A DNA stretch of 64,000 bases from Enterobacter dykesii (lineage in GTDB: Bacteria > Pseudomonadota > Gammaproteobacteria > Enterobacterales > Enterobacteriaceae): the NCBI RefSeq assembly GCF_008364625.2, contig NZ_CP126604.1, positions 62,001 to 126,000 on the forward strand, written 5' to 3'. Numbering within the stretch: the stretch's first letter is position 1; each line of letters starts with the position of its first letter. The translations under genes were made by a program, and so were the position numbers. Below are positions 55,641 to 64,000 of this stretch, in pieces. A model generated the notes under the pieces. That model saw nothing but the letters and a program-made list of their open reading frames with translations, had not been told where the DNA came from and searched no databases.

Positions 55641-55699
55641 GTCATGAACTATAGGTTTGGGTAATATGTCCCGAAATTTGCCGAGTCTGGAGAATTGCA

Positions 55700-56896
55700 A
55701 TGCGTGGTGATTTTTACAAACAGTTAAACAGCGACCTCGACACCGCACGTGCGGAAGGGTTGTTCAAGGAAGAGCGTATTATCACGTCTGCCCAGCAGGC
55801 GGACATCACCGTTGCCGACGGCAGCCATGTGATCAACTTTTGTGCGAACAACTACTTAGGTCTTGCGAATCACCCTGAGCTGATTGCCGCTGCAAAAAAC
55901 GGCATGGACACCCACGGTTTCGGCATGGCCTCCGTACGCTTTATCTGCGGTACGCAGGACAGCCACAAGCAGCTTGAGCAAAAGCTGGCGAGCTTCCTCG
56001 GAATGGAAGACGCGATTCTGTATTCCTCCTGCTTCGACGCCAACGGCGGTCTGTTTGAGACCCTGCTTGGCGCAGAAGATGCGATTATCTCCGACGCCCT
56101 GAACCACGCCTCCATCATCGACGGCGTACGCCTGTGTAAAGCGAAGCGTTTCCGCTACGCCAACAACGACATGGTCGAGCTGGAAGCCCGCCTGAAAGAG
56201 GCGCGTGAAGCTGGCGCTCGCCACGTGCTGATCGCCACCGACGGCGTGTTCTCCATGGACGGCGTGATCGCCAACCTGAAGGGCGTGTGCGACCTGGCGG
56301 ATAAATACGACGCGCTGGTGATGGTCGATGACTCTCACGCGGTCGGTTTTGTCGGCGAAAACGGCCGCGGTTCCCACGAATACTGTGACGTGATGGGCCG
56401 CGTGGACATCATCACCGGTACGCTGGGCAAAGCGCTCGGCGGTGCGTCCGGCGGCTATACCGCCGCGCGTAAAGAGGTGGTCGAGTGGCTGCGCCAGCGC
56501 TCCCGTCCGTATCTGTTCTCCAACTCTCTGGCGCCGGCCATTGTTGCCGCCTCCATCAAGGTACTGGAGATGGTGGAGTCCGGCGCTGAGCTGCGCGATC
56601 GCCTGTGGTCCAACGCCCGTCTGTTCCGTGAAAAAATGAGCGCCGCAGGTTTCACCCTGGCCGGTGCTGACCACGCGATCATTCCGGTGATGCTGGGCGA
56701 TGCGGTCGTCGCGCAGCAGTTTGCCCGCGAACTGCAGAAAGAAGGGATTTACGTCACCGGGTTCTTCTTCCCGGTGGTGCCAAAAGGTCAGGCGCGTATC
56801 CGCACCCAGATGTCTGCGGCGCATTCGCCTGAACAAATTGAACGTGCGGTGGAAGCCTTTACCCGCATCGGTAAACAGCTGGGCGTCATTGCCTGA
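55700..56896 (+). CDS. kbl: 2-amino-3-ketobutyrate CoA ligase
   Basis: The 398-residue PLP enzyme splits 2-amino-3-ketobutyrate with CoA to glycine and acetyl-CoA. The Schiff-base lysine is Lys244 in GTLGKALGG, at the E. coli position. Second step of threonine degradation; first gene of kbl-tdh. Confidence 0.98.
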   Translation: MRGDFYKQLNSDLDTARAEGLFKEERIITSAQQADITVADGSHVINFCANNYLGLANHPELIAAAKNGMDTHGFGMASVRFICGTQDSHKQLEQKLASFLGMEDAILYSSCFDANGGLFETLLGAEDAIISDALNHASIIDGVRLCKAKRFRYANNDMVELEARLKEAREAGARHVLIATDGVFSMDGVIANLKGVCDLADKYDALVMVDDSHAVGFVGENGRGSHEYCDVMGRVDIITGTLGKALGGASGGYTAARKEVVEWLRQRSRPYLFSNSLAPAIVAASIKVLEMVESGAELRDRLWSNARLFREKMSAAGFTLAGADHAIIPVMLGDAVVAQQFARELQKEGIYVTGFFFPVVPKGQARIRTQMSAAHSPEQIERAVEAFTRIGKQLGVIA

Positions 56897-56905
56897 GGAC
56901 GTGTG

Positions 56906-57934
<1,029 letters not shown>

Positions 57935-57936
57935 TC

Positions 57937-57962
57937 AAAAAGGGGCCTGAGGCCCCTTTTTT
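57937..57962. terminator. bidirectional terminator between tdh and the next gene
   Basis: AAAAAGGGGCC and GGCCCCTTTTT pair across a short TGA loop, so it works on both strands for the convergent ends. Confidence 0.92.
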
Positions 57963-58876
57963 CATTGCTTCTTTTTCTCTTCGTCCGTCAGGTAGCGCAC
58001 CTTGCGGGTGTAGTCCTGACCTTTGAACAGCAGTTTGTTATCCGACGATTCAAGATACTTCTGCCATTCGGAGAGAGGGAAACCGCCGTGCGCGCCAATC
58101 ACCTCTTTCGGTACCACGGCTTCCTGACCGCCGATTTTTTTCGAGACCGGCCAGTTCATCCAGTCACCCAGGTTAACCGTTTTTAAATCCAGCATGTCCA
58201 GCAGCGCGGCGAGCGGCAGCTGATCGGTCGGCGGCTGCGTGTCGTCCATCAGCTCCCAGGTATCCTGGAACAGCGTCAGCCACAGCGGGCAGATACGGCG
58301 CCAGGTCTTTTTGGTTGCCGCAAGAAACGCGCCGTTAACGTGATCGACCAGATACGGGCGCACCGTCTCCTTGTAATACGCCGGCACTTTCTCCGCTGGC
58401 GCACCGTCCAGCTTGGCAATCATTTTGCCCTGACGGAAGCTGGAGTAGATGTGCATATCGGCCATGTTGATCTCGGGCATCTTGAGCAGGTTGAGATCGG
58501 AATCGATCATCAATACGCCTTCACCGCGCGCCTGCAGCGGGGCGTTAAGCTTCACCAGACGGCTGAGATAGATCTGCTTATAGCGGTAACTTTCCTCACG
58601 AACCGGAAGATTTAGCGTCACAACGCGGGTTTTCGGCGGCAGTACCCCAAAGGCGGATTCAGGCTGATCGCTGACGATGACGATTTCGCTCACCCCGGTG
58701 GCATAACGTTCCGCGAAGGTGGCAGAGAGTAATGCTTCTTCGACGAAATCTGCGCCGGTACACGGAATCACAATAGAATCCACCGCAGCAAGCGCGCCCG
58801 TCACGGGCAGAGAGCTGTAAGGAATGTTGTGTCGCCCGGTGATATGGCGATAGCGAGCATTAAGAAATTTAAACAT
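57962..58876 (-). CDS. glycosyltransferase-like protein of unknown specificity
   Basis: The 304-residue protein has SIVIPCTGADFVEEALLSA, with the pattern of a GT-A nucleotide-sugar start, and a DxD motif at 125-127 in VLMIDSDLNL. I do not recognise the subfamily. The neighbourhood (a GT4 gene 15 bases upstream) makes a saccharide-modifying role likely. No transmembrane segment is evident, so it is probably cytoplasmic or peripheral. Confidence 0.5.
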   Translation of the reverse strand: MFKFLNARYRHITGRHNIPYSSLPVTGALAAVDSIVIPCTGADFVEEALLSATFAERYATGVSEIVIVSDQPESAFGVLPPKTRVVTLNLPVREESYRYKQIYLSRLVKLNAPLQARGEGVLMIDSDLNLLKMPEINMADMHIYSSFRQGKMIAKLDGAPAEKVPAYYKETVRPYLVDHVNGAFLAATKKTWRRICPLWLTLFQDTWELMDDTQPPTDQLPLAALLDMLDLKTVNLGDWMNWPVSKKIGGQEAVVPKEVIGAHGGFPLSEWQKYLESSDNKLLFKGQDYTRKVRYLTDEEKKKQ

Positions 58877-58891
58877 AGTTATCTCGTTTGG

Positions 58892-60097
58892 TTAGTGCGC
58901 GCCAAGCACGGCTTCGACACCGCTGACATAGTTTTCGATAGCATAGGTATGACAGACGTTCTGGTATGCAGCCGCAGCCAGTCGAGCCCGCAGCTCCGCG
59001 TCTGCCCAGATATTGTCCAGATGCTGTGCAAGCTGTGAAACATCGCTCCAGGGGAAGAGCAGCCCTGTCGAATCATGGTCAATCAATTCCGCCGTGCCGG
59101 TCACCTGAGAGCCAATAACGGGGATATTGAGAAGCATCGCTTCCAGAACCACGCGCGGCAGCCCCTCGCTTTTGGAGGCCAGAATAAAGGCGTCAAACGT
59201 AGCGAGGTAATCAAATGGGGTATTCTGAAAACCGGTGAAGATGACGCGGGATTCAATTCCCAGCGCTCGGGCCTGTTCTGTTAAAGCGCGGCGTTCGGCA
59301 CCTTCGCCGACCAGCACCATTTTCCATTTCGCCTCGGGATGCTTCTGGCTGAACTGTGCCAGCGCCGCCAGCGTGTGGTGATTGGCTTTGCGAGGGATTA
59401 ACGACCCAATACTGCCGAACACAAACGTGTCGTCATCGATGTTCAGGCGCTGGCGCATCGCGCGTCGATCAGGTAAAGGCTGGTGGATGTCGATGGCATT
59501 ATTGACCGTCGTACACAGTTCGGGCCTGACGCCATGCTGAAGCAACACGCGTTCAACGCCGTGCGAGACGGCGATGATTTTTGTGGCATGGGCATTAACC
59601 AGCTTTACCAGCGGCGGGGTCAAAACAGGCTCAATGCGGCAGTGCTGGATCAACCGCGCCTGCAGGTTCGCCGCCGCCAGATAGCCTTCCTCGTTTGAGC
59701 CCGGCTGGTTATTCATATAGAGCGTATCGAAACCGCCCTGCGTGAAAAGGGTCTCGATTTTGCTGACGTTAGGCCTGATGCGCCACATGATATCCACGTG
59801 ACGCGTCAATGCCTTGCGGGCGCTGCGTGAGAAAAACAGCAGGCTACGTCCCGCTTCCTTCAACAATTTGGCCCAGACCGGCTGCGGACGTTGAGGGATC
59901 ACGATGAGCGGGATGCCGATGCCGTTGAGCACCTGGCCAATCGTCTCACCTTCAGCACGACTATAATCACTGTAAAAACAACAGGTAATATCGAATTTAT
60001 CGCGATTGATTCGCTTCAGGAGCTCAAGCATACTGTTGGTGCCTCCCCCCCATTCTTTACCCGTATCCAGGAGGAGAATTTTACTTTTGTGCGGCAT
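58892..60097 (-). CDS. GT4 family glycosyltransferase
   Basis: The 401-residue GT-B enzyme starts LLLDTGKEWGGGTNSMLELLKRI, continues with VFGSIGSLIPRKANHHTLAAL, and has the EX7E motif in ASKSEGLPRVVLEAMLLNIPVIG. Its role is not known. Together with the gene at 57962-58876 it forms a two-gene unit on the minus strand, between tdh and yibQ, where E. coli has waaH (yibD). A role in LPS core decoration is plausible but unproven. Confidence 0.8.
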   Translation of the reverse strand: MPHKSKILLLDTGKEWGGGTNSMLELLKRINRDKFDITCCFYSDYSRAEGETIGQVLNGIGIPLIVIPQRPQPVWAKLLKEAGRSLLFFSRSARKALTRHVDIMWRIRPNVSKIETLFTQGGFDTLYMNNQPGSNEEGYLAAANLQARLIQHCRIEPVLTPPLVKLVNAHATKIIAVSHGVERVLLQHGVRPELCTTVNNAIDIHQPLPDRRAMRQRLNIDDDTFVFGSIGSLIPRKANHHTLAALAQFSQKHPEAKWKMVLVGEGAERRALTEQARALGIESRVIFTGFQNTPFDYLATFDAFILASKSEGLPRVVLEAMLLNIPVIGSQVTGTAELIDHDSTGLLFPWSDVSQLAQHLDNIWADAELRARLAAAAYQNVCHTYAIENYVSGVEAVLGAH

Positions 60098-60150
60098 GTC
60101 TGAATCCGTGTGCTACCCTTCACCTGACTGCATTATAAAGAATCTGTTGA

Positions 60151-60176
60151 AATAAAATAGATTTTTCTATTTTATT
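60151..60176. repeat. AT-only inverted repeat in a divergent promoter region
   Basis: AATAAAATAG and CTATTTTATT pair perfectly around ATTTTT, in the 205 bases between the divergent glycosyltransferase genes. It is too AT-rich for a strong terminator; a regulatory site is possible. Confidence 0.35.
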
Positions 60177-60302
60177 GCGCTTCAGGATTAGACAAAATTT
60201 CAAGCGTGCTTATTTTAAAAGTGTGAATCAGGACTTTAATCGTCTCTACTCATTTATATAGTATTAATAATATTAATTTAGGCTGCTATTGAGAGTGGGA
60301 AA

Positions 60303-61103
60303 ATGTTTAAAATAACGGTCTGCTTATTAACGTTTAATTCTGAAAGATTATTGCACGATGTAATACCGCCTCTTTTGAAAATAGCGGATGAAATTGTCGT
60401 GGTCGATTCTGGCAGTACGGACAAAACACGATATATTTGTGAAAGCTTTGGACTGCTACCCGTCTATAAAAAATTTGGCTGGCATGGTGAGCAGATGAAC
60501 TATGCCATATCCTTAGCCAGCCATGACTGGGTCCTGTGCATCGACAGCGACGAAATACTTGACCAGGAAACGGTGAATGCCGTTTTAACGTTAAAAGCAG
60601 GCGATGAGCCTGACCCCGGAATGGCATGGCGAATATGCCGCCACTGGTTTGTTCTGGGTGAAGAAGTCCGGACGATTTATCCTGTTTCATCTCCCGATTA
60701 TCCTGTGCGTCTTTTTAACCGTAACCAGTCCCGGTTTAATAACAGACCGGTAGACGATCAGGTCGAAGGTTTTCTCCGTTGTGAACGTATTCCGGGTTAT
60801 GTAAAACATGATACGTTTCCCACGCTGCATGAGCTTTTTAACAAATTAAATTGTTATACAACTCGCCTGGTTCAACATCAAAAAATACGGCCCTCTATTG
60901 GGCGCGGCGTAATCAGCGCCATAGGGGCTTTTTTCAAATGGTATCTGTTTAGCGGCGCCTGGCGTAAGGGCAAAGTGGGGGTGGCGACGGGACTGTATGC
61001 CACAGCCTATAGCTTTTTGAAGTATTTCAAATCCTGGTATCAGCATCAGAAAAAAAAAGAGCCCGTTGCTAACGAGCATACGGACTCTCAGATTGCGAAA
61101 TAA
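60303..61103 (+). CDS. family 2 glycosyltransferase, WaaE-like
   Basis: The 266-residue protein starts MFKITVCLLTFNSERLL, with VVDSGSTDK (34-42) and CIDSDEIL (79-86), the same motif layout as WaaE at 41829-42599. The C-terminal half contains basic and aromatic segments suggesting membrane association. It is clearly AT-rich in the first part. It is divergent from the GT4 gene and ends three bases before yibQ. It is not the E. coli WaaH protein; the substrate is unknown. Confidence 0.78.
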   Translation: MFKITVCLLTFNSERLLHDVIPPLLKIADEIVVVDSGSTDKTRYICESFGLLPVYKKFGWHGEQMNYAISLASHDWVLCIDSDEILDQETVNAVLTLKAGDEPDPGMAWRICRHWFVLGEEVRTIYPVSSPDYPVRLFNRNQSRFNNRPVDDQVEGFLRCERIPGYVKHDTFPTLHELFNKLNCYTTRLVQHQKIRPSIGRGVISAIGAFFKWYLFSGAWRKGKVGVATGLYATAYSFLKYFKSWYQHQKKKEPVANEHTDSQIAK

Positions 61104-61106
61104 GCG

Positions 61107-62039
61107 TCAGGCTTTCTTACCCCATCCCTGCCACTGCTGCTGGACGTAATTCACCAGCGTACTGTTACTGATGCTGTCTCCGATGACGGAGAAGAAGCGG
61201 GTTGCATAGACCGGTTCAAGCGGTTGCTTAGGTACACAGCGCTTCACGCCGCGGAACGGATTACGCGGCGCTGTCGGGACAGGCTGCGCAGAATTTGGTT
61301 TAGAGGTATCCACCTGCGGCTCGTTCAGCAGATCGCTCGGACGCACCAGCGAGATATCGGCAGGCAAGGTCGGCAGCATCTGCTGCAGGACGCGAACGGT
61401 AGACGGGTGCGGGTGACCGATGGCGATGGCTGAGCCATTGCGGCGGGCCAGCTGTACCGCGCGATTAAACTGCATGCGAATATCGGCTTCGTTCTGGGTA
61501 TCATCCAGGAACACCTTGCGCTTAATCACCTTTACGCCCGTACCCTGAGCGGCACGCATCGCCTGGCTGTTGCCGATGGTCATGCTGTCGAGGAAGTAGA
61601 GGTTGTAACGCTCCAGCGCCTGCATCACTTTGAGCATCCCGTACAGGCTTGATGTCATCGCGCTGCCCATATGGTTGTTCAGCCCTACGGCATACGGCAC
61701 TTTGTTATAGGCGTCGCGGATGATGCGCTCGATCTCCTCGCTGCTCATGTCCGGGCGCAGGGTGTCTTTTTCCAGCGGCTGCTTGCTGAGCGGGGCCATG
61801 GGCAGGTGGATCAGCACCTGATGACCGCTGTTATGGGCTTTGGTCGCCATTTCGCGCGCGTGGGGCGCATTTGGAAGGACGGCGACAGAGATGGCCGACG
61901 GCATCGCCAGCACCTGATTTTCATAGTGCGGACGATAACCGAAGTCATCAATCACGATAGCGAGTTTACCTGCGTATACCGGTGCAGCCAGCGCCAGCGC
62001 GCTGACGACGGAGAAAACCATTCGACGAAATTGAAGCAA
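61107..62039 (-). CDS. yibQ: divergent polysaccharide deacetylase family protein YibQ
   Basis: A 310-residue exported protein (signal peptide ending PVYAG) with the start KLAIVIDDFGYRPH of the divergent polysaccharide deacetylase family (DUF610). Function in E. coli is not established. It follows envC by three bases, as in E. coli. Confidence 0.92.
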   Translation of the reverse strand: MLQFRRMVFSVVSALALAAPVYAGKLAIVIDDFGYRPHYENQVLAMPSAISVAVLPNAPHAREMATKAHNSGHQVLIHLPMAPLSKQPLEKDTLRPDMSSEEIERIIRDAYNKVPYAVGLNNHMGSAMTSSLYGMLKVMQALERYNLYFLDSMTIGNSQAMRAAQGTGVKVIKRKVFLDDTQNEADIRMQFNRAVQLARRNGSAIAIGHPHPSTVRVLQQMLPTLPADISLVRPSDLLNEPQVDTSKPNSAQPVPTAPRNPFRGVKRCVPKQPLEPVYATRFFSVIGDSISNSTLVNYVQQQWQGWGKKA

Positions 62040-62042
62040 AAC

Positions 62043-63326
62043 TTATCTTCCCAACCACGGCTGTGGATTGACCGCCTGACCCTGGCGACGAATTTCGAAA
62101 TAGAGTGACGGGCGGCCCTGACCGCCACTGCTGCCCACAAGGGCGATGGGTTGGCCTGCGCGCACCTGCGTGCCGACGCTGACCAGCGCGCTCTGGTTGT
62201 AGCCGTAAAGGCTCATATCACCTTTACCGTGTTCGACCACCACCACCAGTCCGTAACCCTGCAGCCAGTCGGCCAGAATCACGCGGCCATCGGCAATGGC
62301 TTTTACTTCGCTACCTTCAGACGCACCGATAACTATCCCTTTCCAACGTAGCTCACCCTGCAGCTGTTCGCCATAGCGATGCAGAATTGAACCGCGAACG
62401 GGCCAGAAAGCCTGACCGCGAGGAGAGCCCAAACCGCCGGTACGCGACATAAGGGAACGCTCGCTCTCGCTTGGCTTGTAGGTAGTCCCTTTGCGGGAGG
62501 CTTCCTGCTGCTTGTCGCGAACGGCCTGCGCCTCGCGAGCCTCTTTTTCGGCGCGCGCTTTCGCCGCCGCTTCCGCACGAGCGATGCTGTTACGCAGTTT
62601 TGATTCGTTGGCGCGCATTTCGCTGAGCTGACTCTGACCTTCCTGAATGGAGGATTCAAGGCCGGAAAGGGTTTTCTTACGCTCGTTGCGAGCCTGCTCA
62701 AGCTTCGCCTGCTGGGCCTGCTGATCGTAAAGCAGCGTTTGCTGCTGGCTCTGTTTCTCTTCCAGCTCGGCTTTTTGCGTGGAGACCTCTTCGCGCGTCT
62801 GCTTCAGCTGCGCGATCGTCTCCTGACGCGCCTGGTTGAGATAGCCAAAGTAGGCCTGCAGGCGCTGGCCGCGCTGGCTCTCTTCGCCGCTGAGGATCAG
62901 CTGGAGTCCGGTATGTTCACCCTGGCGGAATGCGGCATCAAGCTGTGCGGCAAGATTGCGCTCCTGCGCATCGCGCTGGCGCTCGAGTTTGGCAATCGAC
63001 GCGTTCATCTCGTCGATCTGCTTGTTCAACAGAGCGAGGGTGTTTTGCGTTTCACGGAGTTTACGCGCGGCGGCGGAGATCGCCTCTTCCTGCTGCTTAA
63101 GCTGGGCGAGGAGGGCAGAGCGCTGCTGCTGCTGTTGGCGTACCGAACGCTCTTTGGCGGCGATATCGGCCTGAATGGATTTCAGCTGGTCGCGGTCATC
63201 CGCGTGGGCGGATGCGGCGCACAGCAATACGCCAGCGCTGAGTGCGCTGGCGTAAAACAGAGGTCTGACTGATAACCTAAGCGGCTTCACGACCCATGTG
63301 ATTGAAAAAATCGCCTTTCCCCTCAT
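62043..63326 (-). CDS. envC: murein hydrolase activator EnvC
   Basis: The 427-residue periplasmic protein activates the amidases AmiA and AmiB at the septum. A signal peptide (ending CAASAHA) is followed by a long coiled coil rich in Gln, Arg, Lys and Glu (about residues 45-290), then a LytM-like domain that in EnvC lacks the catalytic metal ligands. I kept ATG 63326; a GTG at 63290 also fits and gives a signal peptide closer to that of E. coli. Between gpmM and yibQ. Confidence 0.95.
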   Translation of the reverse strand: MRGKAIFSITWVVKPLRLSVRPLFYASALSAGVLLCAASAHADDRDQLKSIQADIAAKERSVRQQQQQRSALLAQLKQQEEAISAAARKLRETQNTLALLNKQIDEMNASIAKLERQRDAQERNLAAQLDAAFRQGEHTGLQLILSGEESQRGQRLQAYFGYLNQARQETIAQLKQTREEVSTQKAELEEKQSQQQTLLYDQQAQQAKLEQARNERKKTLSGLESSIQEGQSQLSEMRANESKLRNSIARAEAAAKARAEKEAREAQAVRDKQQEASRKGTTYKPSESERSLMSRTGGLGSPRGQAFWPVRGSILHRYGEQLQGELRWKGIVIGASEGSEVKAIADGRVILADWLQGYGLVVVVEHGKGDMSLYGYNQSALVSVGTQVRAGQPIALVGSSGGQGRPSLYFEIRRQGQAVNPQPWLGR

Positions 63327-63335
63327 GGGGAGCGA

Positions 63336-64000
63336 TTATTCCACGATGAACAGCGGCTTACCAGTCATCTCTTCAGGGATCGGCATACCCATCAGCGACA
63401 GCATGGTTGGCGCGATGTCAGAAAGCTTGCCGCCTTCTACTGCTTTCAGTGATTTATCACCCACATAAATCAGCGGAACAGGCAGGTTGGTATGGGCCGT
63501 GTGGGCCTGGCCGGTCGCCGGGTCGCGCATCTGTTCAGCGTTACCGTGGTCAGCGGTAATCAGCAACTGGCCGCCGACGGATTCAACCGCTTTCGCAACC
63601 TGCTCAACGCAGTGGTCCAGCGCTTCAACCGCCTTCACTGCCGCTTCCATCACCCCGGTATGCCCAACCATGTCGCCGTTCGGGTAGTTACAGATGATGG
63701 TGTCGTACTTACCGCTCTCGATAGCCGCAACCAGTTTTTCAGTCAATTCTGCAGAGCTCATTTCTGGCTGCAGATCGTAGGTGGCCACTTTCGGGGAGTT
63801 GATCAGAATGCGGTCTTCGCCTTTGAACGGCTCTTCAACGCCGCCGTTAAAGAAGAAGGTCACGTGCGCGTATTTTTCAGTTTCGGAAATACGCAGCTGC
63901 GTTTTGTCGTTCTTCGCCATCCACTCGCCGAAGGTATTTGCCAGCGATGCCGGTGGGTAAGCGCAAGGCGCTTTGATGTCTGCGGCGTATTCAGTCAGCT
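63336..64000 (-). CDS. gpmM: phosphoglycerate mutase, cofactor-independent (3' part)
   Basis: About 220 C-terminal residues are present; the 5' part is cut off by the window edge, with the frame open to base 64000. The alkaline phosphatase-fold metal site is seen in [11 protein letters not shown], and GHTGVMEA and [12 protein letters not shown] match the E. coli enzyme. It interconverts 2- and 3-phosphoglycerate using Mn2+. The frame reads through an internal ATG at 63920. Confidence 0.96.
   Translation of the reverse strand, partial: LTEYAADIKAPCAYPPASLANTFGEWMAKNDKTQLRISETEKYAHVTFFFNGGVEEPFKGEDRILINSPKVATYDLQPEMSSAELTEKLVAAIESGKYDTIICNYPNGDMVGHTGVMEAAVKAVEALDHCVEQVAKAVESVGGQLLITADHGNAEQMRDPATGQAHTAHTNLPVPLIYVGDKSLKAVEGGKLSDIAPTMLSLMGMPIPEEMTGKPLFIVE

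Noticed and set aside
60098-60302. Pho box before the GT2 gene, as expected if it replaced waaH
   Set aside because: CTGAC and CTGTT occur but 20 bases apart, not with the 11-base period of PhoB sites.

Overview
The window looks like chromosome of an Enterobacteriaceae member close to the Enterobacter cloacae complex (Lelliottia and Leclercia are also possible). This rests on two things. From about 16.7 kb to the right edge the gene order follows the E. coli selC-to-gpmM segment, with proteins very close to the E. coli ones. The LPS-core genes, however, are of the Klebsiella/Enterobacter kind (waaE, wabG, wabH, wabN) rather than the E. coli waaG-P-B-I-J kind. No IS element, integrase, CRISPR array or rRNA gene was seen.

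Layout. (1) 0-16.6 kb, accessory: a RecF-like ATPase behind a good LexA box; a small set of DUF523/DUF1722 protein, hydroxyisourate hydrolase, MerR regulator and lipocalin Blc; a five-gene chaperone-usher fimbrial operon with a LuxR-type regulator upstream; a divergent ToxR-like regulator plus FidL-like pair; a GlxA-type regulator, a methyltransferase and a GNAT acetyltransferase; a HigBA-type toxin-antitoxin pair; and AT-rich debris with two very small genes. (2) 16.7-25.5 kb: selC (tRNA-Sec), the yicJ-yicI xyloside utilisation pair, yicH, xanP and gltS. (3) 25.5-41.8 kb, housekeeping: recG-trmH-spoT-rpoZ-gmk, ligB, yicG, yicC, rph-pyrE, slmA, dut-coaBC, radC, rpmB-rpmG-mutM and coaD. (4) 41.8-55.5 kb: the LPS inner and outer core cluster, from waaE through waaA, waaQ-wabG-wabH, wabN and waaL to waaC, waaF and hldD. 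(5) 55.7-64 kb: kbl-tdh, a second set of three glycosyltransferase-like genes, then yibQ, envC and the 3' part of gpmM, which runs off the window.

How the genes work together. Region 4 builds the core oligosaccharide: HldD makes the heptose donor, WaaC, WaaF and WaaQ add heptoses, WaaA adds Kdo, WaaE/WabG/WabH/WabN build the Klebsiella-type branch, and WaaL joins O-antigen. The three genes between tdh and yibQ sit where E. coli keeps waaH (yibD) and may decorate the same core. The minus-strand operon gmk-rpoZ-spoT-trmH-recG joins GMP kinase, RNA polymerase omega and the (p)ppGpp enzyme SpoT. In the accessory part the fimbrial operon is bracketed by two unlike regulators, a LuxR protein with a degenerate receiver and a membrane ToxR-like/FidL pair.

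The main candidates for something new are the LexA-box-controlled ATPase at the left edge, the MerR/Blc/DUF523 set that resembles part of light- or B12-type MerR regulons, the dual-regulator fimbrial locus, and the tdh-yibQ glycosyltransferase set. Everything here comes from reading the sequence; no database search was run.
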